A stretch of DNA of 64,000 nt from positions 523,781,184 to 523,845,183 of the forward strand of contig NC_057795.1 in the NCBI RefSeq assembly GCF_018294505.1, written 5' to 3'. Of the stretch, positions 53,337-63,893 are shown piece after piece. The position numbers and the translations under genes are program-made. The notes under the pieces were generated by a model. That model saw only the letters and a list, made by a program, of their open reading frames with translations, was not told the DNA's origin and did no database searches. Source of the DNA: Triticum aestivum (taxonomy: Eukaryota > Streptophyta > Magnoliopsida > Poales > Poaceae). Every line of letters starts with the position of its first letter. Position 1 is the first letter of the stretch.

Positions 53337-54188
53337 CTAGTCGTGCTCTTGGCGTGCCTGGTGATCCTGTTGCGGGGTGCTCCGGACTCGTTTGACGGTG
53401 TTCGAGCTTGTCATCGCCGGATTGGTGGTTTGTCGGAGGAGGCCGCATTGTACTTCCGCCGCGAGGGCTGCAGTATGCTCTTCTGTACGGAGAGAGCGGT
53501 CCATGTTTCCGTTTACTGTTATGACCCCGCGCGGTCCTGGCATCTTGAGTTTGAGGTATGCATAGTGGGGTATCGCATTGAATCTGGTGAATGCAGTTCG
53601 TCCAAGCAGTGTGTGGTAACCACTACGGAAAGGGACGATATCGAAGATTAACTCTTCGCTTCGGAAGTTATTCGGAGATCTGAAGACCACTTCCAATGTT
53701 ATAGAGCCCGTGCAACGGGCCTCTACTCCAGGAATTACACCTTTAAAGGTGGTTTTGGTGGGCTTGATCCTTGAAGGGTCGATGCCCATTTTTCGCACTG
53801 TGTCCTGATAAAGCAGGTTCAGGCTACTGCCGCTGTCCATAAGGACTCGCGTGAGGTGGAATCCGTCGATGATTGGGTCTAGGACCAATGCGGCTGAGCC
53901 GCCATGACGGATGCTAGTAGGGTGATCCCTACGATCAAAGGTGATCGGACAAGCTAACCATGGGTTGAATTTGGGGGCGACTGGCTCCATCGCATAGACG
54001 TCCCGTAGTGCTCGCTTCCGTTCCCGCTTGGGAATGTGAGTAGAGTAGATCAGGTTGACTGTTCTCACCTGGGGGGGGAGGGGTTTCTTCTGTCCCCCCG
54101 TATTCGGACGCCGGGGCTCCTCGTCATCGTTGTTGTGCAGCCCCTTGTCCTTGTTTTCGGCATTTATTTTGACGGCCTGTTTGAACAC
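53337..54188 (-). pseudogene. F2 protease domain
   Basis: A 283-residue frame. The retropepsin active site reads RVLMDSGSSLNLLYQDTV, followed by FKGVIPGVEA and a C-terminal block YHTLLGRTAFTRFNAIPHY, all in the usual gypsy order. Just after LKMPGPRGVITVNGN, where RT would follow within ~100 residues, the frame runs 50 more residues (TTNPAMTSSNTVKRVRS) and stops. The enzyme itself looks intact in this copy. Confidence 0.8.
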
Positions 54189-56553
54189 CCATCAGTCTCT
54201 GTTGGTGTGGCTGGCTGGGTTGTCTAGAGTGCCATGAATTTGGCACGAGTGTTCTAGTATGGGGTCCAGACTGGACGGTCCTGATTGTTTCTCTTGAACG
54301 GCTTCTTCCGCTGACCGGATTTGGATCTGCTGAATCCGGCGTTGACTGCCGTGTCTTCGGTGTTGTCGTCGTTGTTCCATCGCTTGTGTCTATTGCGCAA
54401 GGGCTTGCCGTTATTGTCACAGACGTCCGAAGTACCAGAATGTGGCGTGGTGCTGCTGCGAGCTAACCAGCTGTCCTCGCCCGCGCAAAAGCGGGTCATT
54501 AGTGTCGTGAGGGCTGCCATGGACTTGGGTTTTTCCTGGCCGAGGTGTCGGGCGAGCCACTCGGCACGGATATTGTGCTTAAAAGCCGCCAGGCCTTCGT
54601 CGTCTGGACAGTTGACTATTTGGTTCTTTTTAGTTAGGAACCGAGTCCAGAATTTCCTGGCTGACTCTCCGGGCTATTGAGTAATGTGGCTCAAGTCATC
54701 GGCGTCCGGTGGTTGCACGTATGTGCCCTGGAAGTTGTCGAGGAACGCGTCTTCCAGGTTTTCCCAACTGCCAATGGAATTTGCGGGCAAGTTGTTTAGC
54801 CAGTGTCGGGCGGGTTCTTTTAGCTTAAGGGGAAGATACTTGATGGCGTGTAGGTCGTCTCCACGGGCCATGTGAATATGGAGAAGGAAATCTTCAATCC
54901 ATACTGCGGAGTCTGTTGTGCCGTCGTATGATTTGATGTTTACGGGTTTGAATCATTCTAGGAATTCGTGATCCATCACTTCATCGGTGAAGCAGAAGGG
55001 GTGTGTGGCGCCTCTGTGCCGGGCTATGTGGCTACGCAGTTCGAATTGGTCTGGGTGGTTGTGTTCGGCCCGGCCAGACTTGTTTATGGTGTATCCGTCG
55101 CGACGGTCATCATCGCGTGCTGGGGCGCGCCCCGTGATCCATAGATCGATCTTGGCTATCCTGCTTTGTTTTCCAGTATATCTTGCAGGTCTTGCCTGCT
55201 GCCCCGGGCCGTAGTGTATTGGCATGGGGGTGCGGGCTAGTATTCGGGCTGATATGTCGTTTTATCCTTGCCGCGGGGTGGCCGGTCAGCCAAGTGGCGC
55301 TCGAGTCCGTATTCCTCGGCTGCCAGGACCTTAGTCCATATATCTGTGAGCAGGTCTTGATCAGCTTGGAGTTGCTGCTGCTTCTTTTTCAGGCTCCTCG
55401 CAGTGGCCATAAGCCGACGCATGAAGCGCTCCTGCTCCACGGGATCCTCAGGCACGCCGAACTCGTCATCGCTGAGGCTAATCTCATCTTTGGAGGGGGG
55501 CATGTAGTTATCCTCCTCCGGATATCTGTTGGTCGCCTGTTCGTCTGGGCTGACCTGCTCATCTTCCTGGTCGTCCTGCTCGAAGGCGGGCTGATCGGGG
55601 TTGTATTCCTCTTCGGCACCATCCAGATTGTTTTCGTCTCCTGGGCCGGTATTGCTGTGGCGGGGCTTGGAGCGGCGCCGACGACGCCCATGCTTTGTTT
55701 TTCTCCCTGAGGGGTTATTCTCCATTGCCTCATCACATTGGTTTCCTTCGGAGTGTCCACCATATATATATCGTGTGAGGAGGTGGCTGTCCACTGCCCT
55801 ATGACCGATGGTTCCTGTGCTTCTCCTGCATCATCGTCCATACCGTCGATGTCTTCGGAGTCAAAGTCAAGCACGTCGGTTAGATCATCGACCGTGGCAA
55901 TGAAGTGGGTGGTGGGTGGGCAGCGAATTCCTTCGTCGCCTGCTTCCCACTCGAGCCGGACATAGTTCGGCCAAGAGCCTCCTGACAAAGAGAGAGACTT
56001 TAATGAGTTCAGCATGTCGCCAAAGGGTGAGTGCCGCAGCGGTAAACTCCATTACCGGGGCCCAACCTGGCTTGGCTGGCTCGGGAGAACGCGGACTAGA
56101 ACCAACAACCGGATACGAGTCCGGGGGTCCGAAGTCACAGGCTTCCACAGAGGTGAGACCTGTGTTCGGCTCCACCGCCGATGAGTGTGCGGCCTGCGGG
56201 GCGGGGTCCATCCCTCCGTCCTTAGGTAACGCAGCCTGCCCCGGATTTAGGTCCGGGGCTACTCCAGGGGTGATATCCCGATCATTGTCCAACAGCAGGT
56301 CTAAGCCGTGCTCATCGTGACTGTCCGGTTCTCCTGGCGCAGGCCCAAATCCGTTGAAGATCAAGTCTCCGTGAATGTACGCCATGTAGTTTAGGTTTCC
56401 CAACCTTATCTGGTGGCCAGGGGCGTAGCTGTCGATCTGCTCCAGATGGCCAAGCGAATTAGCCCGCAGTGCGAAGCCTCCGAACACAAAGATCTATCCG
56501 GGGAGAAAAGTCTCGCCCTGGACCATGTTGTTGATGATGATTGAAGGAGCCAT
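54189..56553 (-). pseudogene. F2 gag, broken by stops and frameshifts
   Basis: The start is ATG at 56553 (MAPSIIINNMVQGETFLPG, then a TAG). Successive fragments in three frames cover an N-terminal segment (IDSYAPGHQIRLGNLNYMAY), a basic/acidic middle (GRRRRRSKPRHSNTG, DQEDEQVSPDEQA) and a coiled-coil patch (ARSLKKKQQQLQADQDLL). The capsid core at 54674-54940 includes LHAIKYLPLKLKEPARHWL and NSIGSWENLEDAFLDNF. A zinc-knuckle-poor tail follows. At least four stops and two frame changes are visible. It would form the particle. Confidence 0.75.
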
Positions 56554-56601
56554 CGAGCCATGCGGCGACGACACAGAGGAACTCTCAATGAAAGAACCAA
56601 T

Positions 56602-57083
56602 GTCGGTGTCAAAACCAGCGGATCTCGGGTAGGGGGTCCCGATCTGTGCGTCTTAGGCTGATGGTAACAGGAAGCGAGGGACACAATATTTACCCAGGTT
56701 CAGGCCCTCTCGATGGAGGTAAAACCCTAATTCCTGCTTGATTAATATTGACGATATGAGTAGTACAAGAGTAGATCTACCACGAGATCGTAGAGGCTAA
56801 ACCCTAGAAGCTAGCCTATGATGATTATGACTGTAATTGTGATCGGCCTTCTAAGGACCAACCTCTCCGGTTTATATAGACACCGGAGAGGGCTAGGGTT
56901 TACATGGAGTCGGTTACAAGGAAGGAAATACAATATCCGGATCACCAAGCTTGCCTTCCACGCAAAGGAGAGTCCCATCCGGACACGGGACGGAGTCTTG
57001 AGTCTTGTATCTTCACGCTCCAATAGTCCGGATGACGTATATAGTCCAGCTGTCCGGATACCCCCTAATCCAGGACTCCCTCA
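56602..57083 (-). repeat. 5' LTR of F2
   Basis: 482 bp, TGAGGGAGTC...CACCGACA on the coding strand. A TATATAAA-type box is at 56872-56879 (minus strand). The inner neighbour on the coding strand is TTGGTTCTTTCATTGAGAG, the internal start typical of this family and near-identical to 17894-17912. Confidence 0.9.
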
Positions 57084-57363
57084 CCGGGCGTCAACCTGTG
57101 TATATAAAGGGATGACCCGGCGGCGGTTCAAGGACAAAAAAACAACTCAAGAGCCAGGCAAAGCGGATTCGCTCCCTGATCATCGAGACCCCATCAATTC
57201 CACCACAACTGGATCGTAGGCTTTTACCTTCACCGCAAGGGGCCAAACCAGTATAAACTCCCCGTGTCCTTTGTCTGGTTTAACCCCTTTAAGCAAATCT
57301 CGTTGCGATGGCTCCACGACTAAGTCCTCATATTAGGACATCTGACGTGACAATTCCACGATA
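57084..57363 (+). repeat. 5' LTR of J, second part
   Basis: Contains TATATAAA at 57101-57108 and ends CCACGATA, a C-to-T change in the expected terminal ACA. Continues the LTR part at 40187-40437. Confidence 0.85.
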
Positions 57364-57382
57364 GTTGGCGCCCACCGTGGGG
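57364..57382 (+). promoter_or_regulatory. Primer binding site of J
   Basis: GTTGGCGCCCACCGTGGGG adjoins the LTR end. Same as in element I. Confidence 0.85.
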
Positions 57383-57451
57383 CTATCGCATGATGGTTTC
57401 AAGTTCTTAGAGGGTAATTTCGAAGGACTCAAGGGATACGCAGTGGGCCGG

Positions 57452-59880
57452 ATGACCAAGGTCGTCGCGGCAAGCTCTACAACGATGACGCAGGCTGGGG
57501 CCCCGACGCTGGCTCAATCGAGTACGGGTACTGGTCCCCTTTGGAGGACTTCATGTCTTCATTGGCAAGATCGGCGAACCGGGTCCTGAGCCGGACATCT
57601 GCACCGACCTCATCGAGACGGCTCAGTGTGCAAGCCCCGCTCGGGTTCAGCCTGCCAGGAAGCGTGCGTTCGTAGGATTCATCAATGGTGCGGAGTTTGA
57701 ACCGGTATCCGATGGTGAGACGGTTGTCTATTCAGATGGCGAATTATCCACCGGTGAGACCGAATCACTGTACCAACTGCAAGACGGCCGGTTTGGGGGC
57801 TGTTCCGATGGCGACAGTATTCCGGACCCCCTTGAACCACCAAACCGGGTTGCGATCTTCATGGCCGGTACGCAGCCCACGCAGCACTCGTCAACTATAG
57901 CGGCGATGATTTCCGGATCGGCAGCCAGAGTAGGAGGCCCCACGCGCCCACCGGCTCAAGTCTTGTCCGGTTTATTGGACGCCTGGACGACATTGTTGAC
58001 CACAGAGGTTACCTCGGATAATCGAGATCAGCATAATGCGGAGGTCACAAAGATGCGAGATCAGATAGCTCAGGCCAAGGAGGACTTGGCGGCTGAGGAA
58101 GCCAGGATGACTGGGGAGCGGGCCGCTTTGGATGCTTAGGCACAGCGGATCCAGGTAGAAAATTATTGGCTCATGCTAGATCAGAACGCTTCAAACGACG
58201 TATTGAGGAGGAGGCATCGGTCCCGTCTACCACCGGTTTATGAAGCAATGAACCTCTTTAACACGCCAGGAGCAGGAACCTGTAACCCGGCAGCGGTAAA
58301 CCGGATTGAAGCACCTAGGACAGGAGCGCCGGATCAACCACGGACGACGGACCCTCCTCGACGGAACCATGACCCGCCTCGGTACATGCCAACACCACCG
58401 GGTCACTTTTCCACCCCTTTGGATAACATGATTGCTGCGGCGTCGCGATTGGCAGCTATTCCAATGGAAGGCAAGTCTCGAGCGGTGGTTGAGACGCAGC
58501 GGGCCAGAGATCTCCTTCAAACGGCTATGTTTCATCAGCAGGCTTATTCGTATAGTCATGACAAGATTCATTCAACCCCTCGCCCAAGCCGAAGTTACAA
58601 CATGCATATTGATGAACCAGCTGTGTCAAGCAGTGCGCAAAACCGTAATGCCCCTCGAGGGCCTAACCCAGCGGGCGGTGGTGCAAATGCTCAGGACATG
58701 GTGGATCATGGTAGAGCACTTCGAGAAGGCGAGTTAGCAGCACAGTACGTGGACCGTCAGCTTACTCCGGTTCATCCAACAACTTTAGTGGAACCAGGTG
58801 TCACTTTCAGCTCTTGGGGGGTGCCGTGTCTCACCCTGGCTTTGCACAATGTGCGGCTGCCCAAGGATTTCAAGGGTCCATGTAAAGGGCGCAATTACAC
58901 TGCTGACTTACCCCCCAAGTCATGGGTCGAAAGCTATGAGATGGCAATGGAGATGTTGGATGTGGATGAGGCGACATGTGCTAAGTACTTCACCATGATG
59001 TTGGAAGGAACAACTCGTACTTGGCTGAAAAGTTTGCCAGCTAACTCCATTGGGTCATGGGCCCAGTTAAAGGCCCGGTTTATATTGAACTTCAAGGACA
59101 CATGCAAGCAGTCCATGTCAATTGTGGATTTATCTGCTTGTGTCCAAGAAGAAGGTCAATCGACAACCCATTGGGTGCGCCGGGTTTCGGAAATCTTGCA
59201 TTCATCGGACCGCATCAATGCTGATTCAGCAGTCATAACGTTGGAGGGAAATTGCCGGTTCAAGCCTCTGAAGCTGAAGTTGGGATGGCTCAAGCATCAC
59301 TGCAATGACATGGGTACACTTATGGCGGCTCTGGTTAAGTATGCCAACTCTGATAGTACCAAGGATCCCGAGTGTGACGATGAAAAGCCAGGGAAGGGAA
59401 AGAAGAATGGCAGCACCAAAGGGTAGCAGCATAACCAGGCGGGCCATGGAAACAATGGTAAGCGTAAAGTGGATAATAGTTCAGATTTTATGGCTAACAC
59501 CAACACACAGGATAATGGTTAGCATCGTAAGGGTAAACCGCCCCCGCAGAGTGGAGGATCAGGTGTCAATCTTGAGCGCCTGTTAAATCAGCCTTGCCCA
59601 AGGCACGGGACGCGAGAGAAGCCATCTACGCACCTCTGGAAGGATTGCTTTATTATGCGGGAGTTCAAAAACTCGGATCTTTTCCGATATGATCATGGAC
59701 CGTCCGACGGTTCAGGACCCGGGTCTCATGGGTCGGGTTATGGTGGAGGTAGTTCAGGCTCAGGATTTCAAGGTAATCAAGTCGGACATGGCAATCGAGG
59801 CAGTCAGGGCAACCATGGTGGTTATAATCAACAGGGGAGTCAGCAGTAGCAACAGTCAAGTTACCAGAGCCACCCAAAGT
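57452..59880 (+). pseudogene. Gag of J, broken by C-to-T stops
   Basis: The main frame covers 57861-59849. An N-terminal coiled coil (VTKMRDQIAQAKEDLAAEEA) ends at a TAG at 58137. A 417-residue stretch (58173-59426) holds the capsid core: LPKDFKGPCKGRNYTADLPP, CAKYFTMMLEGTTRTWL, SIGSWAQLKARFILNFKDT and VRRVSEILHSSDRINAD. After a TAG at 59424, a Cys/His patch (CPRHGTREKPSTHLWKDC, about 59596-59649) could bind zinc, followed by a Gly/Ser-rich tail. A frame change near 59945 leads to protease. Several stops are CAG-to-TAG. Confidence 0.8.
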
Positions 59881-59950
59881 AGTTGAATAGTGGGCAGTAT
59901 CATGTCTTCACCACTAGCCTCTGCAAGCGCGATAAAAGCTTCATAAAAAG

Positions 59951-60694
59951 GTGGTGAACTCTGTTGAACCGGCGGTGCCCCGTTACTTGCATTGGTCTGA
60001 ACAGCCTATTGTGTGGAGTCGAGAGGATCATCCACCCCGGGTTGATAATCCGGGTCATCTGGCGTTGGTGGTGGCGCCTCAGGTTGGAGGTTATAAGTTC
60101 ACCAAGGTGCTCATGGATGGAGGGAGCAGCATCAACATCTTTTATTATGAAACCTTCCGTCGCATGGGGTTAACAGATAAGAATCTCAAACCGTCAAACA
60201 CCATTTTCCATGGTGTGGTGCCTGGTAAATCGGCTTATCCAGTCGGAAAGATAGCTCTGGACGTTGCTTTTGGTGATGACCATGATTCAAGATCAGAGAC
60301 ATTGACTTTTGAAGTGGTGAAAATCAGGAGCCCGTACCATGCCCTGTTTGGACGGCCGGCTTATGAAAAGTTCATGGCAAGGCCCTGTTATGTTTATCTA
60401 CAGCTCAAGATGCCGGGTCAGAAGGGGACCATCACAGTACATGGAAGCTGTAAGATTGCTTTGGAATGTGAGGAAGGTGATGCGGCCTATGCTGAGTCGG
60501 TTTGTGCAACAGAGGAGTTGAAGTTCTACAATGACAATGTTGATCTGGCGGATATGACTTCTTTGAAAAAACCAACTATAGAGCATGATCCGGCCTTGAA
60601 GTCTAAATCGGCTGATGAGACTAAGCTAGTAGATTTTGTTCCTGGCGATTCATCCAAGCAGTTTAGCATCAACGCTAACCTGGATCCAAAATAG
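59951..60694 (+). CDS. Aspartic protease domain of J
   Basis: The frame has 247 residues. The active site reads FTKVLMDGGSSINIFYYET, with VFHGVVPGKS-like and YHALFGRPAYEKFMARPCY blocks in the right order. The open part ends with TAG at 60692, in the same frame as the RT ORF that follows. The stop therefore either is a mutation or marks a polyprotein read-through point; relatives I recall also end in NLDPK here. It would process gag-pol in the particle. Confidence 0.8.
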   Translation: MVNSVEPAVPRYLHWSEQPIVWSREDHPPRVDNPGHLALVVAPQVGGYKFTKVLMDGGSSINIFYYETFRRMGLTDKNLKPSNTIFHGVVPGKSAYPVGKIALDVAFGDDHDSRSETLTFEVVKIRSPYHALFGRPAYEKFMARPCYVYLQLKMPGQKGTITVHGSCKIALECEEGDAAYAESVCATEELKFYNDNVDLADMTSLKKPTIEHDPALKSKSADETKLVDFVPGDSSKQFSINANLDPK

Positions 60695-60757
60695 GTAAGC
60701 GCGCTCATCGAGTTCATCCGTGAGAACTGGGACATCTTTGCATGGAAACCTTCCGAC

Positions 60758-62488
60758 ATGCCAGGTGTACCGAGGGAACTCGCTGAGCACACTCTTAATA
60801 TTGATCCCAAGTTTAAACCGGTCAAGCAGTTTCTCCGCCGTTTCAATGAAGAAAGACGCAAAGCCGTCAGTGAGGAGGTAGCCCGGCTCTTGGCAGCAGG
60901 GTTTATTGTGGAGGTTTTTCACCCTGAGTGGTTAGATAACCCGGTGCTAGTATTTAAGAGGAACGGCACTTGGCGTATGTGTGTGGATTACACAGATTTG
61001 AACAAGGCTTGTCCAGCTGATCCCTTTGCTCTCCCTCGTATTGATCAACTTATTGATGCTACGGCGGGTTGTGAGCGTTTGAGCTTTCTGGATGCTTATT
61101 CTGGTTATCATCAGATCAAAATGGCAGTTAAGGACCAGGAGAAGACAGCTTTTATAACTCCCTTTGGAGCCTTCTGCTATGTATCTATGCCTTTTGTGCT
61201 CAAGAGTGCCCATGCGACTTATCAGCGATGTGTGCAGAATTGTCTTCATAATCAGATTGGGCGCAATGTTCATGCTTATGTGGATGATATCATGGTGAAG
61301 TCTAGGAAAGCGGATACGTTGGTAGATGATTTGAAGGAAACTTTTGATAATCTCCGGGTTTATAAGATGATGCTTAATCCGGCCAAGTGTGTTTTTGGCG
61401 TACCGGCGGGCAAGCTCTTGGGTTTTCTGGTGCCTAACAGGGGCATTGAAGCTAATCCGAAAAAGATCAAAGCTATCACATCTCTGGCTAAACCGGCGTG
61501 TATCAACGATGTTCAACGCCTGGCGGGTCGCATTGCAGCACTAAGCCGGTTTATCAGCCAGTTGGGAGAGAATGCTATCCCTCTATATCAGATGTTGAAA
61601 AAGACAGACAACTTTGCCTGGAGCGATGCTGCTAATGCAGCGTTTGAGGATCTGAAGAAGCAGTTAGCCGAGCCACCTGTTCTTGCTGCCCCCATTGATA
61701 AAGAACTGTTGCTGTTATATGTGGCTGCTAACGCCCGGGCTGTCGGCGTGGCTATTGTGGTAGAGCGCAAGCAGGCGGGTAAGGAGTATCCAGTTCAGCG
61801 GCCGGTTTATTATATCAGTGAGGTGCTTATTGAGTCGAAGCAGAGATACCCACATTGGCAGAAGATTGTGTATGGAGTTTTTATGGCAAGCCGGAAGCTT
61901 AAGCAATACTTTCAGGGCCATCCCATCACTGTGGTCAGTTCCGCTCCTTTGAGAGATATCATCCAGAACACGGAAGCAACTGGCCGAGTTGCTAAGTGGG
62001 CTATTAAGCTTGGACCTCACGGGTTAAAATATATGCCTCGTACGGCTATCAAGTCCCAAGCGCTCGTGGATTTCATCAATGAGTGGACAGAGTTGCAGGC
62101 GCCAGAGGATAAATCGGATAACACATACTGGACTATTCACTTCGACGGGTCCAGACAATTGGAGGGCTCGGGGGCTGGAGTGGTTCTTACTTCCCCTCGA
62201 GGTGACAAATTTTGTTATGTTCTCCGCTTGATGTTTCCTTGTACTAACAATGCAGCTGAGTATGAGGCCTTGCTCCACGATCTTCGGGTAGCTAAGGAAA
62301 TGAACTTAATCCGGGTACGATGCTTTGGGGACTCCGATTTAGTGGCTCAGCAAGTCTCTGGTACTTGGGATTCTAAGGATCCACTAATGGGGCTTATCGG
62401 CGTGAGGTGGATGTCATTGCTAGTCACTTCAAGGGTTACCAGGTCGAGCACATTGATCGGTGCAAGAATGAAGCGGAGGACGCTTTAA
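60758..62488 (+). CDS. Reverse transcriptase and RNase H of J
   Basis: A 576-residue open frame. RT blocks: VLVFKRNGTWRMCVDYTDLN, then LSFLDAYSGYHQIKM (first catalytic Asp), YVSMPFVLKSAHATYQR, and HAYVDDIMVKSRK (catalytic Asp pair). MPFVLKSAH departs from the usual MPFGLKNAG, which may hurt activity. A connection domain with FAWSDAANAAFEDLKK follows. RNase H begins WTIHFDGSRQLEGSGAG (Asp), then NNAAEYEALLHDLRVA (Glu) and CFGDSDLVAQQVSG (Asp). A one-base frameshift near 62395 sends the end off frame; the true continuation is in another frame from about 62400 (62407-62727). It copies element RNA to DNA. Confidence 0.9.
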   Translation: MPGVPRELAEHTLNIDPKFKPVKQFLRRFNEERRKAVSEEVARLLAAGFIVEVFHPEWLDNPVLVFKRNGTWRMCVDYTDLNKACPADPFALPRIDQLIDATAGCERLSFLDAYSGYHQIKMAVKDQEKTAFITPFGAFCYVSMPFVLKSAHATYQRCVQNCLHNQIGRNVHAYVDDIMVKSRKADTLVDDLKETFDNLRVYKMMLNPAKCVFGVPAGKLLGFLVPNRGIEANPKKIKAITSLAKPACINDVQRLAGRIAALSRFISQLGENAIPLYQMLKKTDNFAWSDAANAAFEDLKKQLAEPPVLAAPIDKELLLLYVAANARAVGVAIVVERKQAGKEYPVQRPVYYISEVLIESKQRYPHWQKIVYGVFMASRKLKQYFQGHPITVVSSAPLRDIIQNTEATGRVAKWAIKLGPHGLKYMPRTAIKSQALVDFINEWTELQAPEDKSDNTYWTIHFDGSRQLEGSGAGVVLTSPRGDKFCYVLRLMFPCTNNAAEYEALLHDLRVAKEMNLIRVRCFGDSDLVAQQVSGTWDSKDPLMGLIGVRWMSLLVTSRVTRSSTLIGARMKRRTL

Positions 62489-62727
62489 GCCAGCCGGGGT
62501 CTAAGCGTAAACCAGTGCCGCGCAATGTCTTTCTTGACGTTTTGCATAACCTGTCGGTCAAACTATCGACGGAGGATCTGGCTATTCCTGACCCGGAGGC
62601 TCAATTGGTGGCGGTTCTTCATGCTATCCATGATTGGACGGTGCCATACCTGGCGTATATGACCAGGGGCGAGTTACCTGAGGATGAGGTTTTGGCCAGA
62701 CAGATAACCGGCGGTCTAAGTCCATGA
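62400..62727 (+). pseudogene. RNase H end and RT-integrase linker of J
   Basis: Continues after the frameshift: MDVIASHFKGYQVEHIDRC, NEAEDALSQPGSKRK (normally ADALSR) and DPEAQLVAVLHAIHDWTVP. It ends at a stop at 62725-62727 and the integrase frame starts at 62724, so a second frame change is needed. Confidence 0.75.
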
Positions 62728-63893
62728 TTATTGTCAATGGCGAGTTACATCACTGCAGTGTCTCGGGGGCGTTCCAGCGTTGCGTATCTCCTGAAGAAGG
62801 CCATGAGATTTTGCGGGAGATCCATGAAGGAGATTGTGGTCACCACACCGGTTCAAAATCCTTGGTAGCTAAAGCTTTTCGTCACAGCTTCTATTGGCTG
62901 ACGGCTCGTGCTGATGCTGAAGACTTGGTGAAAAAGTGTGATGGCTATCAGAAGTTCTCACGCCGAGCTCATGTTCTGGCTCAAGAATTGAGGATGATTC
63001 CAATCACTTGGTCATTTGCAACTTGGGGGCTGGATATGGTTGGGCCCTTTAAGAGGTCCAAGGATAAGAAGACCCACCTTCTGGTGGCGGTCGATAAGTT
63101 CACTAAGTGGGTGGAGGCGGAGCCAGTCAGCAAGTGTGATGCAGCCACGGCGGTTCAATTCATGAAAAAGGTGATTTTCCGCTTTGGTTTTCCACACAGC
63201 ATCATAACAGATAATGGCACGAACCTTTCCAAGGGGGCTATGGAAGCCTTTTGTCAACGAGAGCACATCCGGCTTGATGTGTCATCCGTGGCTCACCCCC
63301 AGTCTAATGGTCAAGCTGAGAGAGCTAATCAAGAAATCCTGGAAGGCATCAAGCCCCGACTTATGGTTCCCTTGCAGAGGATGCCGGGTTGTTGGGTGGA
63401 AGAGTTGCCTTCCGTATTGTGGAGCATTAATACCACCCCCAATTGATCTACGGGTTATACACCTTTTTTCATGGTTTATGGAGCAGAAGCAGTCCTCCCA
63501 AGTGACATTCGCCATGACTCGCCTCGGGTGGTGGCCTATGTTGAAGCGAACAACGAACAAGCACGCCAAGATGCATTGGACCTGTTAGATGAAAAACGGG
63601 ACATAGCAACGGCTCGTTCGGTGATTTATCAGCAAGACCTGCGGCGTTATCACAGCCGCCGGATTAAAACCAGAGCTTTTCAAGAAGGCGACTTGGTGCT
63701 CCGGCTCATCCAGGATCAGACCGATATGCACAAGTTATCCCCACCTTGGGAAGGACCCTTTGTGGTCAGCAAGAATCTGAATAATGGGTCATACTACCTT
63801 ATCGATGTTCGAGAGCACAAAGACTCACGCAAATCGGAGGAGGAAACCCGCCGGCCGTGGAATATTGCTCATCTTCGGCCTTACTACACCTGA
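62724..63893 (+). pseudogene. Integrase of J
   Basis: H2C2 zinc region: HEILREIHEGDCGHHTGSKS, then DLVKKCDGYQKF, where the second Cys (normally CDGCQ) is Tyr. The catalytic DD35E core is intact: WGLDMVGPFKRS (Asp), HSIITDNGTNLSK (Asp) and HPQSNGQAERANQEI (Glu). A TGA at 63444-63446 interrupts SINTTPN from the next codons (a CGA-to-TGA change). The frame then reopens through FFMVYGAEAVLPSDIRHDS and ends in a chromo-less C-terminus, WNIAHLRPYYT, at 63893. It would insert the element DNA. Confidence 0.85.

Larger units (their letters stand above)
40438..57083 (-). mobile_element. Fatima-like gypsy element F2, split by G
   Basis: The 3' LTR is 40438-40525 plus 47990-48384, and the 5' LTR is 56602-57083 (482 bp). 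Flanks TCGGG (40433-40437) and CCGGG (57084-57088) match at 4 of 5. Gag and protease lie on the minus strand (56553-53337). No RT or integrase follows. Instead the plus strand carries a multi-exon Transposase_28-type gene (48923-52138). About 9.1 kb without G. It inserted in the 5' LTR of J. Confidence 0.85.

Noticed and set aside
54036..55965. Plus-strand frames over F2 gag, including one of 175 residues with hydrophobic stretches
   Set aside because: They mirror the charged gag sequence on the other strand; hydrophobic runs arise from the complement of Glu/Lys/Arg codons.
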